Shown here piece by piece: positions 11,577-21,017 of a DNA stretch of 64,000 bases. Location: contig BLAL01000005.1 in NCBI GenBank assembly GCA_015698045.1, forward strand, positions 682,001 through 746,000. Reading direction: 5' to 3'. The translations under genes were made by a program, and so were the position numbers. The notes under the pieces were generated by a model. It searched no databases, had not been told where the DNA came from, and saw only the letters and a list, made by a program, of their open reading frames with translations. Numbering within the stretch: position 1 is the stretch's first letter; every line of letters begins with the position of its first letter. Origin of the DNA: Rhizophagus clarus (taxonomy: Eukaryota > Glomeromycota > Glomeromycetes > Glomerales > Glomeraceae).

Positions 11577-12551
11577 ATATATTACCCTTACAGATTTTTC
11601 TCTTTAATTAATTATTTCCCTATATAGTGAAAATGATCGGAAAATATTTCTGTCCATACTTACTTAATACTGGCAAGGCCCATGGAGTCCCCTGCATGCG
11701 ACCAGAAGGATGCCATTTACATTGGAAGGCTAAGTCACGCATCCCTTGTAGTGAATGTGGTAAGCCTACTGGTTCTACTTCAGGACGGTGCCCATTGCAT
11801 ATTAAAGGATACTATGTGATTCAATATGTTAACAGGCTTCAGGATAAGGCTCAGTGTACTCAGAATAGTTAGCAATTTTTCGTATGATTTAGAGGTGAGA
11901 CTTATAGGTGTAATTTTTTCGTATGACTTAATTTTTTTGTATGACTTATAAAATTTTTCATATGACTTATTTGTCCTAATGTTTGGTAATAGAAATGGCT
12001 TTAGAATGGTTTCCTGCATATCGAAAAATTACTTATATGCTAGAATATAGTAGAATAATATTTAGAACTCTTTCCTGTTATCCATTTTTTTGTATGACTT
12101 AGCTTCACTAAGTCATACGAAAAAATTTTTGATTTTATCAATGAATCAGCTTTAGAATTAATTCTAGGATAACATAAAAATATGGTATGCAAATTATGCT
12201 TGACAGGTCGGTGTTCAGGGTTCTCCTGAGGGGCAAGCAATATGGCATACTTTTTTCGTTATATTATTTGGGATTAAAATCGGGCCAGCACGTTAACAAA
12301 GATGGTGATCTCCTTTAACTTGAAAACTAAAAAAATGGGTAAAAGGATATGTTAACAAAATTTGTGCCCCAGCCTGATTTAAAACTTAAATTCAATATCG
12401 TATTTCGATATATTTCCTGGTCTTGAAAATAAATTTGGGGTTAAAAAAAGATTACATAAATTTCGTATATTGGGAAATAAGCCGGGAGGGCTTACACTAT
12501 TTTATACCTATTCAGTGAAATCTGTCCCAGAACTCCCATTTATTCCCTACT
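11577..12551. repeat. Right terminal inverted repeat of element B
   Basis: Inverted partner of 773-1847. It includes the same AAGTCATA-type iterated motif (about 11880-12130), the zinc-finger reading frame at its inner edge, and the CCCTACT end at 12545-12551. By eye it is about 97 percent identical to the left copy outside gaps; it lacks about 30 bp near 12215. Confidence 0.85.
11633..11872 (+). CDS. TIR-encoded small zinc-finger protein, right copy
   Basis: 79 residues starting at ATG 11633 (MIGKYFCPYLL). Six cysteines and several histidines are arranged as CPYLL ... CMRPEGCHLHW ... CSECGKP ... GRCPLH, suggesting two small zinc-binding units. Nearly all of it lies inside the right TIR, and the left TIR carries the same frame. 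Terminal repeats that encode a protein are uncommon. A role in recognising element ends is possible but not shown. Confidence 0.5.
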   Translation: MIGKYFCPYLLNTGKAHGVPCMRPEGCHLHWKAKSRIPCSECGKPTGSTSGRCPLHIKGYYVIQYVNRLQDKAQCTQNS

Positions 12552-12556
12552 TTTGT
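12552..12556. repeat. Target-site duplication of element B, right
   Basis: Second copy of TTTGT. The sequence that follows (CACTAGG...) is also seen after a nearly identical GATGACRAAGTAACTTTGT at about 12591-12610, so the insertion broke the left unit of a tandem pair. Confidence 0.7.
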
Positions 12557-12681
12557 CACTAGGTATTTTTCATTTTTTTATACAAAGGCTGATGACGAAG
12601 TAACTTTGTCACTAGGTTTTATTTATTTTTAAAAAAAATCATAATTGAACATAGCCTATACTAATGTATTAATAAAAAAAG

Positions 12682-13263
12682 ATGAGTGCTAATAGATATA
12701 CTATTAATCCATTGACTGGTAGAACAATTCGTGTTGGCGGTTCAACATTCAATCAGCTAGTTATAGAAGCATATGATTATCTTGATAGTGGATTGGTTCG
12801 AAGAGCAACTGCACCTCCACTTACAGAAGCAAGGCAAAGTTATCTTAATATAGAAACTGGACGTATGGTTCAATATGGGACTAGAACGTATTTTTATTTA
12901 ATTCAAAGAGCTTATGAAATAATAGAAGATTACTATCTTGTTCCTCCAAGATTTGTAGAAATTGTGCAATCCTATCCATCTATATTATATTTACATGGTA
13001 CTCAAAGAAGACTTGAACATCTTGATGTTGCACTTAGAAGAGTTAACTTTTATGCTGAGCAGGATCGACTTAATCCAAATTATAAACAAATAGTCAAAGA
13101 AGCACACAAATTTGTTGAAAGAAGACAAAGAGAAACACAACAAGAGGCACAATTAAGAAGGCTTGCCAAACTTAACATTGCCTTATGTAAAGAGTGCCAA
13201 ATGCCTGTAAATCTTAATAAGTTACCTGAGAGTGGTTTATGTGAAGGCTGCAGTAAAGAATAA
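12682..13263 (+). CDS. 2-cysteine-adaptor-like protein with zinc ribbon (element A)
   Basis: An intact frame of 193 residues. It has two tandem copies of a short motif: NPLTGRTIRVGG near residue 9 and IETGRMVQYG near residue 56, each followed by a helix. The NP-x-TGR-x-I-x-x-GG pattern is the one found in small adaptor domains of nucleocytoplasmic large DNA viruses (2C_adapt type). The C terminus has CKEC ... CEGC, a zinc-ribbon-like pair. It is the first gene to the right of the inserted element B. Function unknown; the motif links element A to the large DNA virus gene pool. The family name is by pattern only. Confidence 0.55.
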   Translation: MSANRYTINPLTGRTIRVGGSTFNQLVIEAYDYLDSGLVRRATAPPLTEARQSYLNIETGRMVQYGTRTYFYLIQRAYEIIEDYYLVPPRFVEIVQSYPSILYLHGTQRRLEHLDVALRRVNFYAEQDRLNPNYKQIVKEAHKFVERRQRETQQEAQLRRLAKLNIALCKECQMPVNLNKLPESGLCEGCSKE

Positions 13264-13321
13264 ATATAAAAAACAGGTAATTAAATTATTTTATTTTTTA
13301 TATAGAAAATTTCGAATAAAA

Positions 13322-13879
13322 GATGGTTGAGCAAATTAGAAAATACTGCCCAGTTTGTGGACTTGCATTGGCCAACTACTATCGAATTCTAATGTACAGT
13401 ACATAGATGTGCTGATATAGATAGCTTACATGAAAGTATATATAAGCTAATCAAAATATTTAGATGTGTTTCACAAGATGATGAACTTACTTTTGCCTTT
13501 ACTCGAGACTATGAGTATCAGTTGGAATTTTATGATTTCTCTGTACCAGAAGAATTTGAATCGATTAAAATTTGGTTACTCAAACAAATTAATGGGCTGG
13601 ATAGAGATGTAAGGAAAAAAGCTTTATATTGATTATTATTTGATTTATATGCAGAAGAAGGGATAAATGAACCTTTTGCCGTATTTTATGATATATATTG
13701 TGATAAAGTGAATAGTCTATTAAGCAAAAACTTTGTTTCCTGTGCATTGAGGGCCCTTGGCCTAGTAACAAAAATGTCAAAAATAGTAGTAGATGGCAGG
13801 GAAAAAAGTATTATATCTATAAATGCGACTAGAGAAGAGTTGTTTGAGCTTTTTAAAAAGAATGGAATAGACTATTAAT
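13322..13879 (+). pseudogene. Element A protein with N-terminal CxxC (broken)
   Basis: Coding-like stretch that starts MVEQIRKYCPVCGLAL, 58 bp after the previous gene on the same strand, and ends about 185 codons later. The last third (SINATREELFELFKKNGID) looks like a winged-helix or DNA-binding helix pair. No family recognised. Broken, with two or three breaks. Confidence 0.4.
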
Positions 13880-13880
13880 T

Positions 13881-14274
13881 CCTACCTGCAAGATAGGCTT
13901 TTTCATTAAGCCATCATTGAATAGTTTTAGAAGTGCTTCGATGCCTTCTATTATTTTTTTATCACTTAAAGGACGCTCATTCAAAAGTTCTCTATATCGA
14001 TCAAAAGGTGATACTGATGCTGGTAAATTATTTCTAGTAACATATACATTCTTAACTTAAGATAGGAATTTCTTATACTCATCTCCAAAAGTATGATCAT
14101 TTATTCCATAAGCTTCTCTAAAAACATATTTAGCCCAAATATCTGAATTTTTTGCCTTTGATAAGACGTCTTGTTTCAAGTAAAGTTTACGTTCCTTAGG
14201 AGAAGGAAAGTTCTGGGCAAATTCCTCTAACAAATTATTCTTTTTAGCTTCAGCTATTGCCTTCTGTCCATAAG
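13881..14274 (-). pseudogene. Coding remnant downstream of the ATPase (element A)
   Basis: Minus-strand coding-like sequence of about 130 codons (segments such as FPSPKERKLYLKQDV and GDEYKKFLS). It is separated from the ATPase gene by a MITE and a 54-bp tandem repeat, so it may be the distal part of the ATPase gene or a separate small gene. Broken. No domain recognised. Confidence 0.35.
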
Positions 14275-14283
14275 AAGTAAATT

Positions 14284-14433
14284 AGTGTTTCGGGCGAAAC
14301 TGGTTTCGCCCAAATGATCTACAAATTCATTTCCAATTTGAGTTTTGGAAGTTTCGGATAGTTTCGGCTTATATGGAGTGAAACTTGGGTGAAATGTTTC
14401 GGATTTTGAAAAATAGTTTCGCCCGAAACTATA
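14284..14433. mobile_element. 150-bp MULE-like MITE
   Basis: Terminal inverted repeats GTTTCGGGCGAAACT (14287-14301) and its complement (14415-14429), with GTTTCGG words inside as well. A perfect 9-bp direct repeat AAGTAAATT flanks it (14275-14283 and 14434-14442). Nine-base duplications are typical of Mutator-like elements. No coding capacity. It inserted into element A after that element had landed. Confidence 0.75.
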
Positions 14434-14442
14434 AAGTAAATT

Positions 14443-14620
14443 GACTAAAATCATTTTTGGATGATTCTAAAATCGTTCTAGAATCATTCTTGGATGATCT
14501 TAGATCGATCTTAGATAAATCTGTGATCATTCTAGAATCATTCTTGGATGATCTTAGATCAATCTTAGATGAACACGTGATCATTCTAGAATCATTATTG
14601 GATGATTCCATAATAGTTCT
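14443..14620. repeat. 54-bp tandem repeat, about three units
   Basis: Units centred on TTCTAGAATCATTCTTGG recur every 54 bp (phase points 14481, 14535, 14589), the last one diverged. Because 54 is a multiple of three, the plus strand reads as an 18-residue repeat (LESFLDDLRSIL...), but this frame runs on into antisense of the ATPase and is not taken as a gene. Confidence 0.7.
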
Positions 14621-14639
14621 AAGGCTAGTATCCTATCAA

Positions 14640-15313
14640 ACTCTAATTGATAGGGGATCAGTTTTAGGACATCTCAAGTTAAATATTATGAATTCTCTAC
14701 TTAAAGTTAGTTTGTCAATTATTGGAGCAAGAGAATCTGATTCATTAGTATATTGTCTAATGATATGCTTTGTATCACTTAAACTGCCATGCCCACCATG
14801 TAGAGAAATATAATTTACATTTTCTCAAATTGCTTTTGGAATAGCATAGAATCTTTGGGCTATATAAATAGCTGAAATATTTCTGTGTCATCCATGAGTA
14901 AAGTAGCCAGTTATTTTTTCTTGGATATTTTTAGGGGCATCCATTAAATCCTCAAATATAACTACAGTAGCAATTTTGGGATCAAAGTCTTCTACATCTG
15001 GCATTTGGTGATATGAGATTGCTTCGAATGTTACACTCTCATTATCATCAAAGAAATCCTTTACTATTTGCCATTTAGGTTCGTCTAAATATCTACCAAT
15101 AAGGACTATTTCATCACAAAGAATATATCGAGTCCCATCCTCTTTGGCTTTTGCGTTTCCCATTAACGAATTAATAAGCATAGTAGTCTTTCCAAAATCT
15201 GAGCCACCAGCTACAGCAAGACAAAAGGGCCATATTGGAGCATATTCATTTCCTTGCCTAGTATCACTACTATATTCATCCAAATTATACACATATAAGT
15301 CCATTTTAAGCAA
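14640..15313 (-). pseudogene. A32-like genome packaging ATPase (element A, broken)
   Basis: Start at 15313 or 15304 (MDLYVYNLDEY). Walker A reads AVAGGSDFGKTTMLINS near 15180-15215; Walker B reads VVIFEDLMD near 14940-14965; a downstream block like AIYIAQRFYAIPKAI matches the arginine/sensor region of FtsK/HerA-type packaging ATPases of Polintons and large DNA viruses. These pump genome DNA into a capsid. About 225 codons, a normal length for the family. It diverges from the gag-like array with only about 30 bp between starts. Broken, with about two or three breaks. No equivalent is visible in element B. Confidence 0.75.
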
Positions 15314-15344
15314 TTAGTAGTATATAGTGTGTAGTATATTCAAA

Positions 15345-17670
15345 ATGGCATATGTTCCCACTGATCCTACAGGCGTCCTTCCAGCATATTTAGTAGCAAT
15401 GGATATTAATCAACTAATTAATGCACTTAAGAATGATGCAGATGCCTTGCTGGTAAATGGTCAAATGACTGTTACACCAAATCTTATAAATATTAATCAC
15501 GAGATTAAGCACATTATTGGATTGATTATAGCTCATGGTATACAGGTTGAAGAAAGAGCAAGACAAACTAAGGAAAAGCTTGATACTTCGACTGGCTTAT
15601 TAAAGTATTTGCAAGAAGTGACCAATGCTAGAGAACGTGAGATTCATGGTATTAGACAACATCTTATTGCATGTTAAAATGAGAGGAACAGATTGCAAAT
15701 GAGAGAAATCATCTGGTAAATGCAAATCGTGATCAAGCTAATCAATTACAAGATCAGCAAGTACGGCAAAGAAGAATTAGGGGTACTTTGCAACAAAGAA
15801 ATAATAGATTAACACACCAACTTGCAATAGAATGACTTACATCTAGAAACTTGGGATGAATTCGTGATAGAATGCAAGCACAATTGGCTGCTCTTAGAAT
15901 TCAGGCGCAGTGGTTTCGAATTAGACAAGCTGGACCTATAGTTAACAATCCTCATCTGGATAATCCACAAGTAATATGGCTACCGTTGCAATAGGAATGC
16001 CAGTTTTTGCTGGAAATGATGACGATGATCTTGAGAGATTTTTTGAGTTATATAAGGGCTATATTCATAGTATTGGAATTGATCCATCAGCTGTTGCTGG
16101 TAATCCAGCAGGTTGGGAGAAAGCTATGGGTATACTTCGTGCTTGCTTAACTGGTCCAGCTGCCAGATGGGTATGATAGTAATATTTTAGGAAAGAGAGT
16201 TAAGCTTAGAAATATTCTTCTTCATGCTGCACATGGTGATGAGGCGGCATTTAAGGCTTTGGCTGGTAATGCTGCTAATTGTCCAGTAAATACATGGGTT
16301 AACCCTTCTGGTGCAAGAAATATTATGGCACCTGGTGGTATAGGTGCTAATGTTCTAATTACTAATGTCTGGCCTGATTATGCCATAGAAGGGAAAAGAG
16401 ATATTTGGCTAAATCGGGCTGGTATAGAGTTTACTAATGACCCTCTTAACCACAATGTTGTTGGTGATGCAGCTGGAGCTGGTGTTGCAATTGCTGGTGG
16501 AGCAGATGTCGGTCAACCATATGTAATCCCAGCCTATCCCTGTCATGTTCTAATTAAAATGCGCAATGAATTTTCTACACAACAGAATGCCAGATGCCAG
16601 TTAAGGTTTGGCAATCTTTTTCAAGAAAACATGCCTGTTCGAGATTTCTATGATAAAGTTAGAAGAAGTGCTGAGTTATTAGGCTATGGTAATGATGTTT
16701 TAGTTAATCAGTTTCTAAGAAGTCTGAATGATGATTGTGCTATTGAAGCTGAAAGAATTGGTGCTGAACGGGATATAGAGGAATTGGTACGTCTTCTTGA
16801 ATGAGTTGAAAAAAGAAAGGCTGAATTACGTCTTGGTAGAGAAAGTCAAGAAAATATACGTTATCAAAGGGATAGACAAATTATTCCAGAACAATTGCCA
16901 CCAGTTAGTCAGGAGCCAGTTATATTAAAACCAGTCAAACATCATGCAGTTACCCAAGGAGAGATGAATCGTTTATTGCAATAACAGGCTGAAACTTTTC
17001 AATCCCAAATTCGTCAATTACATGAGAGTCTTAAGGCTTGAGATGTAAAGCCTGTTTATAGACCTAAGCCTAAACCTAAGCCTCAATATCGTGATGATTG
17101 GGAACTTTATGCACAGAATTCATATCCTGATGAAGGTCCTAATCCGTTTGATGAAGATAGGAATGATGATAGGCATTTACAACAGCTATTCGATATAGCA
17201 AGTGGATCTGCTCCTAGAAATACATTAGAACAAAGATTAATTGGTAAGATTGCTAAAAGAATAGCAAAAGCTAGAGAAAGACGTGAAGATGCAGAGTTAA
17301 ATAGGGCAATGCGTGAACTTTCCTTGGATGATCATGATAATCCTATGGATACTTCCAATGCTATTCGATGTGTACCTATAGAACTTGTTCAAGGTGAGAA
17401 TGGAGAAATTATGCTTGTCCAAAAAAAAAGATAGTTTCAAATAAAAGTAAGACATCAAACCCTAGTTCTGCATCTAAATCGACATCTAAATCGACTGGGG
17501 TGGTGAAAATTCCACCAACAAACTTTACTAAAACGGAGCTTATAAATCTCCTAAAGCTTGCTGATATCAGAAAGATTATTCAGGAGATCGTCTATAAAAT
17601 ATTAGAAAATTATGAAAGCGCTCCTCAAGAACAACCAGAAGTACAAGAGGAATATTTAGGTCCAATGGCT
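15345..17670 (+). pseudogene. Gag-like gene array (element A, broken)
   Basis: Begins MAYVPTDPTGVLPAY at 15345, followed by a helical/coiled part, then near 15976 a block DDDDLERFFELYKGYIHSIG and, near 16560-16730, NEFSTQQNARCQLRFG, FQENMPVRDFYDKV and VNQFLRSL. These fit Gag capsid proteins of Ty3-type elements (the phi-R-x-F-Y-x-K-V and Q-F-L-x-x-L core). A coiled stretch and a Ser/Lys-rich linker follow, in the same order as the cassette in element B. No zinc knuckle was found here. The array is cut from its protease piece by the 1028-bp transposon at 17683. Broken, with about half a dozen breaks. Confidence 0.6.
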
Positions 17671-17682
17671 ATGGATATTGAT

Positions 17683-18710
17683 AGGACCCTGGAAACTCTA
17701 TATAAAGATTGGTCTAAATTTTGGGAAATTTACTATTAACTTTACCCAGTTTAAATCAAAAATTTACTAGTAACATTACCCAACTTTTAGAAATAATCTT
17801 AAATATTTCCTAATGTATTTTACCCAAAATAAAAATAACTTATTATGTTCTTATATAAACAGTTTATTAATAAAATGCAGAATATTATACAATTTATTAA
17901 TAAGAATTAATACTAAAATATTAATTATATGTTTTTGTGAAAAGAAATCAAAAATTTTCCAAGAATTTCCTATTAAACATAAACGACCAATTAGATTAAC
18001 AACCGTTGAATTAGTGCAAATTATATCCAGATTATTATTATCAAAGTGATAAAATCACTTGTTTTGGAGATAATTTATAGGACTTTCGGCTTGCATCTTT
18101 GAAAAGAAAAAAAAATAGAAAAAGAAAACTTTTTTTTTTTTTAAAATAAGGCCAATAATGCATTTTTATTGATGGAAATCGTAAAATAAGTTTTACGCGC
18201 TAAGCAATACATCAAAAAATACCTATAGATCATACACTAAATTACGTATCTATATAATTGGTCTATCTAGTCTAAGGGTAAAACTAAACTAAACCGTCCT
18301 AAAAAAAAAGTTAGTGGGGGTAGTATTGTTCGGATATCTCCTAAAAAACACAAAATTGTCTGTTAAAAAAAATAACTAAATAATCTATTAATAATTTGAA
18401 TCATGGCATAGAAAAAATTCCATAGAAAAAGAAAACTGATTTATCGTGATTTTTACAAAATGTACAGTATATATATATTACCCCTATAAAATTGCATATG
18501 CTCATTACCCATTATAGTAATAACCTCGAAAGTGATTATAAGACTTTTACCCATCTTATAAAACAACAATTTTATTTTTACCCGATTTAAGAACTAACCT
18601 AAAATTTTTTTATAATAACATTACCCGACTTAACAAGTAACAATTTTGGATTTTACATAATAAATTTACCCATTTTAACGGCAACCTCTATATAGAGTTT
18701 CTGGGGTCCT
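17683..18710. mobile_element. Internally deleted 1028-bp DNA transposon, 8-bp TSD
   Basis: TIRs start AGGACCCTGGAAACTCTATA on the left and, in complement, AGGACCCCAGAAACTCTATA on the right. A perfect 8-bp duplication ATATTGAT flanks it (17675-17682, 18711-18718). Both ends carry several TTACCCA-type subterminal words (for example near 17746, 17776, 18508, 18548, 18578, 18622, 18666). The ends match those of the 4.7-kb transposon at 22607-27276, and a minus-strand stretch near 17930-18000 resembles its last reading frame (GNSWKIFDFFSQK), so this is a non-autonomous derivative. It splits the gag-like/protease cassette of element A. Confidence 0.85.
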
Positions 18711-18727
18711 ATATTGATGTTGCTTGG

Positions 18728-19018
18728 TTGGAAAATTCTAAGGATCTTTTGGCTATAAATGGAAATGTAAATGGGATAGATATTCAGTATCTAGCCAATT
18801 CCTGTGCTAATGTCTCCTTTATCCAAGAAGAAGCAGTTTCAGAACTAAAACTAAAAGCTGATAAATCTATAAAGCATAGTATTACTGGTGCGTCAGAGTC
18901 GAGTGAGACACTTGGTATAGTAAAAAATGCATCAATAAAGCTTTTACCAGGTTGTATTATTAAAAAAAATCTTGTAGTCCTGAAAGAATATAAGCATAGA
19001 AAGATTGGTTTGAGCTGA
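18728..19018 (+). pseudogene. Retropepsin-like protease piece (element A, fossil)
   Basis: A stretch of about 96 codons with LLAINGNVNGIDIQYLANS, NVSFIQEEAV, LGIVKNASIKL and LVVLKEYKH. This resembles the first half of an aspartic protease, with a strand before the catalytic site and the phi-x-N-A-x-I-x-L flap region. Its place after the gag-like array repeats the order in element B. The cassette is interrupted by the transposon just upstream. Broken, old. Confidence 0.45.
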
Positions 19019-19166
19019 GCATATCTTAAAAGGTATAATTATGATGTTCATGAATCTTGAAAGCATATCACCCTTACATGCAATAATAAGGACTATTTTA
19101 TTCCTATAATTCCAGATGCAAATAGAACATAAAAAAAAATATAAAATTAGATTCATTCAACAGATT

Positions 19167-19769
19167 TTAGATAAGGGTAATCTGGATCTTCATCAGAATC
19201 ACTTGGATTCTCTGAGTTCTCTTGTCAGTTTGCAGGATCGTCTGGATCTTCATCTCCCCAGTAATCTGATTGCCAAATTGTTTCTCTGGTTCATCACGGA
19301 ATATTGGAATTTCATAAGGATCTAATCCATCAGCTAGTATTTTGATATTATTAATTATACGATTCTTTTTTTCTTTTTCTCTCTTATATACAAATCCACC
19401 TTGTAATATAATTTTTTCTATCTCTACCTGATACGCAAAGTCTTTTTCTTTTTTATTGGTCAAATCCATAAATTTTTTGTATAGCTTTTTTTTCATAATA
19501 ACTCCTCTATTTGTACCTGAATATTTAATATAAGCATGATCTAATTCTTCCTTACTATTCTTATAATCTACTATAACTTTCCAGTAGTCTTCTTCGGTAA
19601 ACTGATCAAGATGATAAATAATATTACGAGCAATTTCATATATCTGAAATATATCTGTTCTCTTTATTGGAATATTAACAATGTGGCTAGTTTCCTTGAT
19701 TGGAGTATTTAGCCAATTTTCTACCCATTTTGGGGATATATCTAAGAATGTAGCAATGTCAGTATACAT
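19167..19769 (-). CDS. Unassigned 200-residue protein (element A)
   Basis: An intact frame starting MYTDIATFLDISPKWV. The N terminus (about residues 1-50) looks like a helix-turn-helix (ATFLDISPKWVENWLN), the middle is Lys/Glu-rich, and a GGFVYKREKEKKNR segment lies near residue 125. At the DNA level its 3' end has a short direct repeat (TCTGGATCTTCATC twice near 19181 and 19229), so the last residues may be degenerate. It lies downstream of the integrase on the same strand and could be in one transcript with it. No family recognised. Confidence 0.5.
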   Translation of the reverse strand: MYTDIATFLDISPKWVENWLNTPIKETSHIVNIPIKRTDIFQIYEIARNIIYHLDQFTEEDYWKVIVDYKNSKEELDHAYIKYSGTNRGVIMKKKLYKKFMDLTNKKEKDFAYQVEIEKIILQGGFVYKREKEKKNRIINNIKILADGLDPYEIPIFRDEPEKQFGNQITGEMKIQTILQTDKRTQRIQVILMKIQITLI

Positions 19770-19899
19770 TTTTTAGTATATAATGGATATGTTTAATTTC
19801 GAATATTTATTATATGATTTACTTTATTATACCCTTATCTTTAATTATAATTTTAAGGATATTTCAAAAAAAAAGTATAATATCTATTTTGTATCATTA

Positions 19900-21017
19900 T
19901 AAATACGTACTAGATTTGGGACGTCTTCTTATAATCTGTCAGCTGGTTCTCCATGTAGATTCATCTTCTGGATAGTGCTCCCATTTGACTAAGTATTGGA
20001 GCTGGTCCTTTCTAATACGGTGCTTGAGAATTTTCTCAAGTACATATCTTTCTGGCTATCCCCTTATAACTGAATCAGGTGGAGGTTTTTCGTTGATAGG
20101 AATGTCTTGCAATTCTTTTCTAGTATATGCATATCTAGATACTCCTAACCTGCCATATGGTCCATCAAGTAAATATGTAGGTGGTTGTTCAGGAGAAAGG
20201 ATAAGCTTTTTAATTATACGAACTTTTGGATCCCATTTAATGTCTCCTATTCTGAACTTACCATGTATTTTTTTCCAAGTACTGGTATAGGTTCAAGAAC
20301 TTGTGTCGCCTCTAATAGTAATTCTGTATTTTTATCAATTTTAGGTGGACCTTCTGGGATTTTAGGCGGATCTCTTTGCCACTGTTCATCTACTAATCTT
20401 ACTATATCATGGAAGTCTTCAGACCATTCTACTGATGTCTTGCCAGTTTTTAGTTCCTGTGCTGCCATTCTTTTGAGAAGTGGTTCCTCTATAGCATGAA
20501 TTGCCCTTTCTGCATATGACTGCTGTTTATGACGTCCAGGTTCGCCAAATCTCATCATAACTCCTATACTATTAAGGAAAAAATCACGTATTTGTGAGTT
20601 AGTAAATTCTGAACCAGAATCAGTTTCTAGTCTATGAGTAGGAGGTTGGATACGACCACGTCCATATATTTTAATAAATGCTTTTATTACACTATTAATA
20701 AACTTATTTTTAATAGGCTCAGCATCTACTCGTCTTCTAGATATTTCTACTACTACGAGAAAATAATGGTATCCTTTGGGATCTATAGGCATTTCTGCTA
20801 AATCAGACTGCTGAGTAGCATTTTCTTTCCAGATGATTACTTTTGGACGTTCAGATCTTTTTTCTTTAGGAGGTCTTTGAAAGATATTATAATGCTCTTG
20901 ATCTTTAAGAAGACGTGCTGGTACCCTTGATAGGTTATAAAATTTGTAATACCTCTCTAAAGGGGTTATATTGTTTAAAATTAAAGATTTACTTCTAGAA
21001 TTCAAATTTGTGGTCAT
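19900..21017 (-). pseudogene. DDE integrase with C-terminal chromodomain (element A, broken)
   Basis: The core shows QSDLAEMP near 20805, ETDSGSEF near 20610 and YAERAIHA near 20500, the D-D-E triad of retroviral/Polinton integrases. After an SH3-like stretch (GRLGVSRYAYTRKEL near 20130) the C terminus has a chromodomain-like block: PERYVLEKILKHRIRK then QYLVKWEHYPEDESTW near 19930-20060. Polinton and chromoviral integrases are known to carry such domains, which read histone marks to guide insertion. The start codon at 21017 overlaps the start codon of the divergent gene at 21016. Broken, with two or three breaks. Confidence 0.8.

Larger units (their letters stand above)
773..12551. mobile_element. 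Polinton-like element B with gag/retropepsin cassette (fossil)
   Basis: An 11.8-kb element bounded by long inverted repeats that begin AGTAGGGAATAAATGGGAG and end with the complement, so it has the AG...CT ends usual for Polintons. A direct TTTGT flanks both ends (768-772 and 12552-12556). Parts in order: TIR with a small zinc-finger gene, family B polymerase (+), gag-like/zinc-knuckle/retropepsin cassette (-), integrase (+), small conserved protein (-), second TIR. No packaging ATPase, jelly-roll capsid or reverse transcriptase was recognised. The element is broken, with roughly ten breaks overall, several of them in the polymerase; the protease and the small protein read whole. The TIRs differ by only a few percent apart from one gap, suggesting a fairly young insertion. 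Confidence 0.85.

Noticed and set aside
14457-14813. Plus-strand frame with an 18-residue repeat
   Set aside because: The repeat is a 54-bp DNA tandem repeat and the rest is antisense to the ATPase; no independent coding evidence.
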